Of a stretch of DNA of 64,000 bases, positions 61,491 through 64,000 are shown one piece after another (the stretch's first letter is position 1; every line of letters starts with the position of its first letter). The notes below the pieces were generated by a model. That model saw only the letters and a list, made by a program, of their open reading frames with translations, searched no databases and was not told where the DNA came from. The DNA lies in contig CAVVST010000002.1 in the NCBI GenBank assembly GCA_963750995.1, positions 434,001 to 498,000 of the forward strand, written 5' to 3'. This DNA is from CAVVST01 sp963750995 (GTDB taxonomy: Bacteria; Acidobacteriota; Vicinamibacteria; Vicinamibacterales; UBA2999). The position numbers and the translations under genes were made by a program.

Positions 61491-62547
61491 TAGTCCTCCT
61501 GCGGCGGCGGGTCTGAAGACCCGCCTCTACGATCGCTCGGGGCCCTGAGCGTGTCGAAGGGCGCGGAACCGCCCTACTTTTGCGGGCGGCCTTTTCAGCG
61601 GCGCGGGCCGACCGGAGGGTATTGGCGAGACCGTAGTTCCCCTCGTGGCACGCGTACTGGTACATGAGACCGTCAACCTTGTTCCACGGCATCTTCACCG
61701 TCCAGGGCCGCGTCCACGTGTCGGGGTCGGTCACCGTGAACTGGTAGTCGATCGTCTCGGCGTCGACGCGACGGAACCGCTCGACCAGCACCATGTTCTT
61801 CGTCGCGTCGCGGAACGTCGAGCCGCGCGCCTCGTCGGTGAAGTTGGTCGTCTCGACGACGAGCGTGTCGCCCTCCCAGCGGCCGCGTGAGTCGCCCAGC
61901 CACTGGCGGACTGTCCCCGAAAGATGCGGCCGCCCGTCTACCGGGATGATCCGCGTGTCGTGGATCTGCTCCTGCAGGATCGCCACGTAACCCGGCGTCT
62001 GCACGATCTCGTAGTTGTTGTTGTAGCCGGTCGAGAGCCTCGGCAGCGCAGACCTGATGATGCAGCGCGAGTAAACGTCGAGATCCTCGGGCACGGCCGG
62101 GTTGTCGCCGACGGCTGCGGCGTGGGCGCGGGCCGCGGCGGCTCGCTTCTGACCCTCGGCGGTCATCGGCGGCATCTTTCCGTCCGCCGGATCGACGATC
62201 AGCGAGGTACGCCGGTCGGCGACGATTCGCTCGCCACGGTCCCACCACGCATCGTTGTAGGCGACGGTCACGTCGCGCCGCGTCCCGGGCGTGCGGATGT
62301 CGGCGTTGTTCTGCTGCCGGAGCCGCGCGACGTAGGCGTCCGCCTCTTCCTCGGTCAGCACCGGCTTCCCGGCAAATTCAGCGGGACGTTCGAGCGGCGT
62401 GAGGGTCTGGTTGGTCCACGTGCCCTGCAGGTCCGGGTCGCCCCACGGTGTCTTGAAGGACTGTGCCGCGACGGGCGTAGACGCAAGCAGGGTCAGCGCG
62501 GCGGCGGCCGCGGACGAGCGGATGACACGAGCAACGTGATGGTGCAT
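61480..62547 (-). CDS. Secreted protein of unknown family A (GDTLVVET motif)
   Basis: About 355 residues with a signal (ALTLLASTPVAAQ). It begins TPWGDPDLQGTWTNQTLTPLERP and ends in a core GRWEGDTLVVETTNFTDEARGSTF, VERFRRVDAETIDYQFTVTDPDTWTRPW. The core aligns by eye with the 62967-63770 protein (GRWDGDTLVVDVTSF, VERYTPSGPNLIQYQATIEDPKVFTRPW), so the two are paralogues. I recall many such proteins in Acidobacteria with no assigned function. GGAG precedes ATG 62547. The C-terminal 30 residues are encoded by the repeat at 61506-61576 and are probably not native. Confidence 0.72.
   Translation of the reverse strand: MHHHVARVIRSSAAAAALTLLASTPVAAQSFKTPWGDPDLQGTWTNQTLTPLERPAEFAGKPVLTEEEADAYVARLRQQNNADIRTPGTRRDVTVAYNDAWWDRGERIVADRRTSLIVDPADGKMPPMTAEGQKRAAAARAHAAAVGDNPAVPEDLDVYSRCIIRSALPRLSTGYNNNYEIVQTPGYVAILQEQIHDTRIIPVDGRPHLSGTVRQWLGDSRGRWEGDTLVVETTNFTDEARGSTFRDATKNMVLVERFRRVDAETIDYQFTVTDPDTWTRPWTVKMPWNKVDGLMYQYACHEGNYGLANTLRSARAAEKAARKSRAVPRPSTRSGPRAIVEAGLQTRRRRRTNGT
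61506..61576. repeat. Dispersed repeat, right of receptor 3 and inside the family A gene end
   Basis: The hairpin GGCGGGTC TGAA GACCCGCC (61506-61525) is followed by GATCGCTCGGG and then the same segment as at 58542 (61542-61576). It lies between the receptor 3 start and the coding part of the family A gene, and the open frame of the latter runs through it. Confidence 0.75.
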
Positions 62548-62560
62548 GGCTAATCTCCGA

Positions 62561-62965
62561 TCAGCGGCCAGGCTGCTCATTGGCACCGCCCCCGCTCAGG
62601 AACAACTTGCGGCCGTCGGGGAGCGTGATGTCGCGGCCGTTGGCCTTTTTCGAGCCGTCGCGCGCGAGGTAGCCGTCGACGTTGATCTCCATACCCGCCT
62701 TGACCGAGTCGCGGGTGATGCCACGCCGGAACAGCGTATTCGGCGTCCCGCCCTCGATCGCCCACGATTCCACCGTGCCGTCGGGCTTCTTCACGTCGAT
62801 GTGAATCCAGGCATGCGGGTTGATCCACTCGACCCGCGTGATGGTGCCCTGCAGCTTGATCGGCTTTTCGACGTCGAACTCGCCGGCGAAGGAATGGTGC
62901 GCCGAGCCGGGCACGGCGGTCGCCCACAGCGCAAATATCGCCACCGCAATAGATATGAATCGCAT
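62561..62965 (-). CDS. DUF6152 family secreted protein
   Basis: A 134-residue protein with a signal (SIAVAIFALWATAVPGSA) and the family hallmark directly after it: HHSFAGEFDVEKPIKLQGTITRVEWINPHAWIHIDVKKPDG, followed by WAIEGGTPNTLFRRGI and GYLARDGSKKANGRDITLPDGRKLFL. The compact beta-barrel-like domain has no known function. It starts one base after the stop of 62967-63770 and ends 13 bases before the family A gene, so all three are probably one transcript. A second copy starts at 63866 on the other strand. Confidence 0.85.
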   Translation of the reverse strand: MRFISIAVAIFALWATAVPGSAHHSFAGEFDVEKPIKLQGTITRVEWINPHAWIHIDVKKPDGTVESWAIEGGTPNTLFRRGITRDSVKAGMEINVDGYLARDGSKKANGRDITLPDGRKLFLSGGGANEQPGR

Positions 62966-62966
62966 G

Positions 62967-63770
62967 TCAGTTGGCTCCTTTTCGCAGATGTCCATAGAGC
63001 ATCTCTTCGGAGAACGGCACGCACTGGAACTCGAGCAGCTGCGCGTTCTTTTCCTGGCGGCGGTGCAGCGCGACGCTCATCTTCCAGGGACGGGTGAAGA
63101 CCTTGGGGTCCTCGATCGTCGCCTGGTACTGAATCAGGTTCGGACCCGACGGGGTGTACCGTTCGACCACGTGGAGCGCCTCGCTGTGGAAGTTGCCGGC
63201 GCGGTCGAACCACGTCTGGTCGATAAAGCTGGTGACGTCGACCACGAGCGTGTCGCCGTCCCATCGGCCCTTGGACCATCCCATCCAGGTATCAGCCGGG
63301 CTGTCGTCCACCTTGTCCATGTGGATCAGGCGGCCGGCACTCGCGAACGCGTACGCGACCACGATCTTGTTCGTGCCCTGGATGATCTGAAACGGAAACG
63401 GCATGTAGGTCGCGCGCGGCACCCCGGGCATGTAGCACTTGGCTTCGGGATCGAGCTCCCAGCGCTTCGCGAAGTTTTCCTTCTGCTTGGCGGCCGCCCA
63501 CGGTTGATAGGGGATCTCGTTGCCCTCGACGATGCCGAGGCTGGCAGGTTCCGCGAACAGCGCCCCGAACTGCGGCGGCCCCGGGCGCGCCTGGTGGGGG
63601 CGCACGTCCCAGTTCGCCTCGGTCATCGCCTGCCAGATACCGCTCAGATTCGGCTTGCCCTGGAGCCGCGCCATCGCCGCCTCCTGCGCCTGCGTCGAGG
63701 CTGTGGCCAGCGAGCTAGCCAAAATTGCGGTGAAAAGTGCGATGGAAAGGCCGGCAATGCGGATGTGCAT
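62967..63770 (-). CDS. Secreted protein of unknown family B (GDTLVVDV motif)
   Basis: A 267-residue protein with a signal (GLSIALFTAILASSLATAS) followed by LQGKPNLSGIWQAM. The conserved core is GWSKGRWDGDTLVVDVTSFIDQTWFDRAGNFHSE (written in part), VERYTPSGPNLIQYQATIEDPKVFTRPW and ends FQCVPFSEEMLYGHLRKG. It is paralogous to the family A protein at 61480. On the minus strand a TGCTATAAA extended -10 lies at 63793-63801, upstream of ATG 63770. It is coupled to the DUF6152 gene (one-base gap). Confidence 0.75.
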   Translation of the reverse strand: MHIRIAGLSIALFTAILASSLATASTQAQEAAMARLQGKPNLSGIWQAMTEANWDVRPHQARPGPPQFGALFAEPASLGIVEGNEIPYQPWAAAKQKENFAKRWELDPEAKCYMPGVPRATYMPFPFQIIQGTNKIVVAYAFASAGRLIHMDKVDDSPADTWMGWSKGRWDGDTLVVDVTSFIDQTWFDRAGNFHSEALHVVERYTPSGPNLIQYQATIEDPKVFTRPWKMSVALHRRQEKNAQLLEFQCVPFSEEMLYGHLRKGAN

Positions 63771-63792
63771 GGGGTACCCTCGCGACGGCGTG

Positions 63793-63801
63793 TTTATAGC
63801 A
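63793..63801 (-). promoter_or_regulatory. Extended -10 upstream of the family B/DUF6152/family A genes
   Basis: The minus strand reads TGCTATAAA, a TGn-extended -10, 22 bases before ATG 63770. It would drive the three-gene group and perhaps receptor 3 behind it. Confidence 0.35.
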
Positions 63802-63865
63802 TGCGCGCCGACGGCTGTCATCTTTCGCGGTAGGATAAGGGCCTGATTTTTCCGGAGGACGCGCG

Positions 63866-64000
63866 ATGCGACTTCGATTCCGTGCACTGCTCGTAGCCGC
63901 GGGCCTGCTGGCCGCGGCGGTACCGGCGCTGGCGCACCACTCGCTCTTCGCGGTGTTCGACGAAGGGCAGACGGTCACGCTCAAGGGAATCGTCTCCAAG
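63866..64000 (+). CDS. DUF6152 family secreted protein, partial (runs off the window)
   Basis: The first 45 codons only. Signal (RALLVAAGLLAAAVPALA) followed by HHSLFAVFDEGQTVTLKGIVSK, the same HHS-F...LKGxV start as the DUF6152 protein at 62561. GGAGG at 63854-63858 lies seven bases before ATG 63866. It is divergent from the family B gene, so two DUF6152 genes flank it. Confidence 0.82.
   Translation, partial: MRLRFRALLVAAGLLAAAVPALAHHSLFAVFDEGQTVTLKGIVSK

Overview
The window is GC-rich bacterial DNA, almost fully coding, with no ribosomal RNA, CRISPR array, phage or intact insertion sequence. Gene content points to Acidobacteriota, probably Vicinamibacteria: four large TonB-dependent receptors with N-terminal carboxypeptidase-regulatory-like domains, DUF6152 proteins, secreted NHL and arylsulfotransferase-type propellers, and many small secreted proteins. 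This placement is inferred from gene families; no marker-gene phylogeny was possible.

Layout. (1) 1-12.5 kb, housekeeping: CHRD lipoprotein, leuA, a divergent LysR regulator, a minus-strand run udgX-uvrA-alkyladenine glycosylase-leuC-leuD, a KefB/YbaL-type antiporter and a secreted peroxiredoxin with a clear terminator. (2) 12.5-22.5 kb, mixed single genes: tRNA-Thr(CGT), methyltransferase, GNAT, LigD-type ligase, ECF sigma factor, a broken NHL-propeller gene, 1-Cys peroxiredoxin, a shortened SGNH esterase, a phosphodiesterase-like lipoprotein and two paralogous membrane proteins. (3) 22.6-30.9 kb, a probable metal-homeostasis island: a minus operon (His-rich protein, TolC-type outer-membrane protein, adaptor, CzcA/CusA-type RND pump) divergent from a plus operon (membrane-anchored cytochrome c, HupE/UreJ, membrane-anchored unknown). 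(4) 30.9-40.6 kb, central metabolism and catabolism: pyruvate carboxylase, FMN reductase, and a tight five-gene plus-strand operon (Zn-alcohol dehydrogenase, acyl-CoA dehydrogenase, amidohydrolase, second dehydrogenase, secreted SUMF1-like protein). (5) 40.6-64 kb, secreted and outer-membrane functions on the minus strand: receptor operons carrying an MBL hydrolase, a lipocalin-like protein, PhoD-like phosphatase, sulfatase and arylsulfotransferase, then a repeated DUF6152 / secreted-unknown arrangement.

Three themes cross the window. First, short intergenic repeats (palindromes, low-complexity words, a pentamer array) repeatedly contain or touch the stop or start codon of the neighbouring gene; the best case is a perfect 36-bp inverted repeat at 37643-37730 holding the stop of one gene and the start of the next. 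Second, between about 22.6 and 60 kb many long genes carry single-base frameshifts, mostly extra bases, which looks more like consensus error than decay. Third, the 12-base motif TTGATnTAnACT lies upstream of three receptor-containing minus-strand operons and may be a shared promoter.
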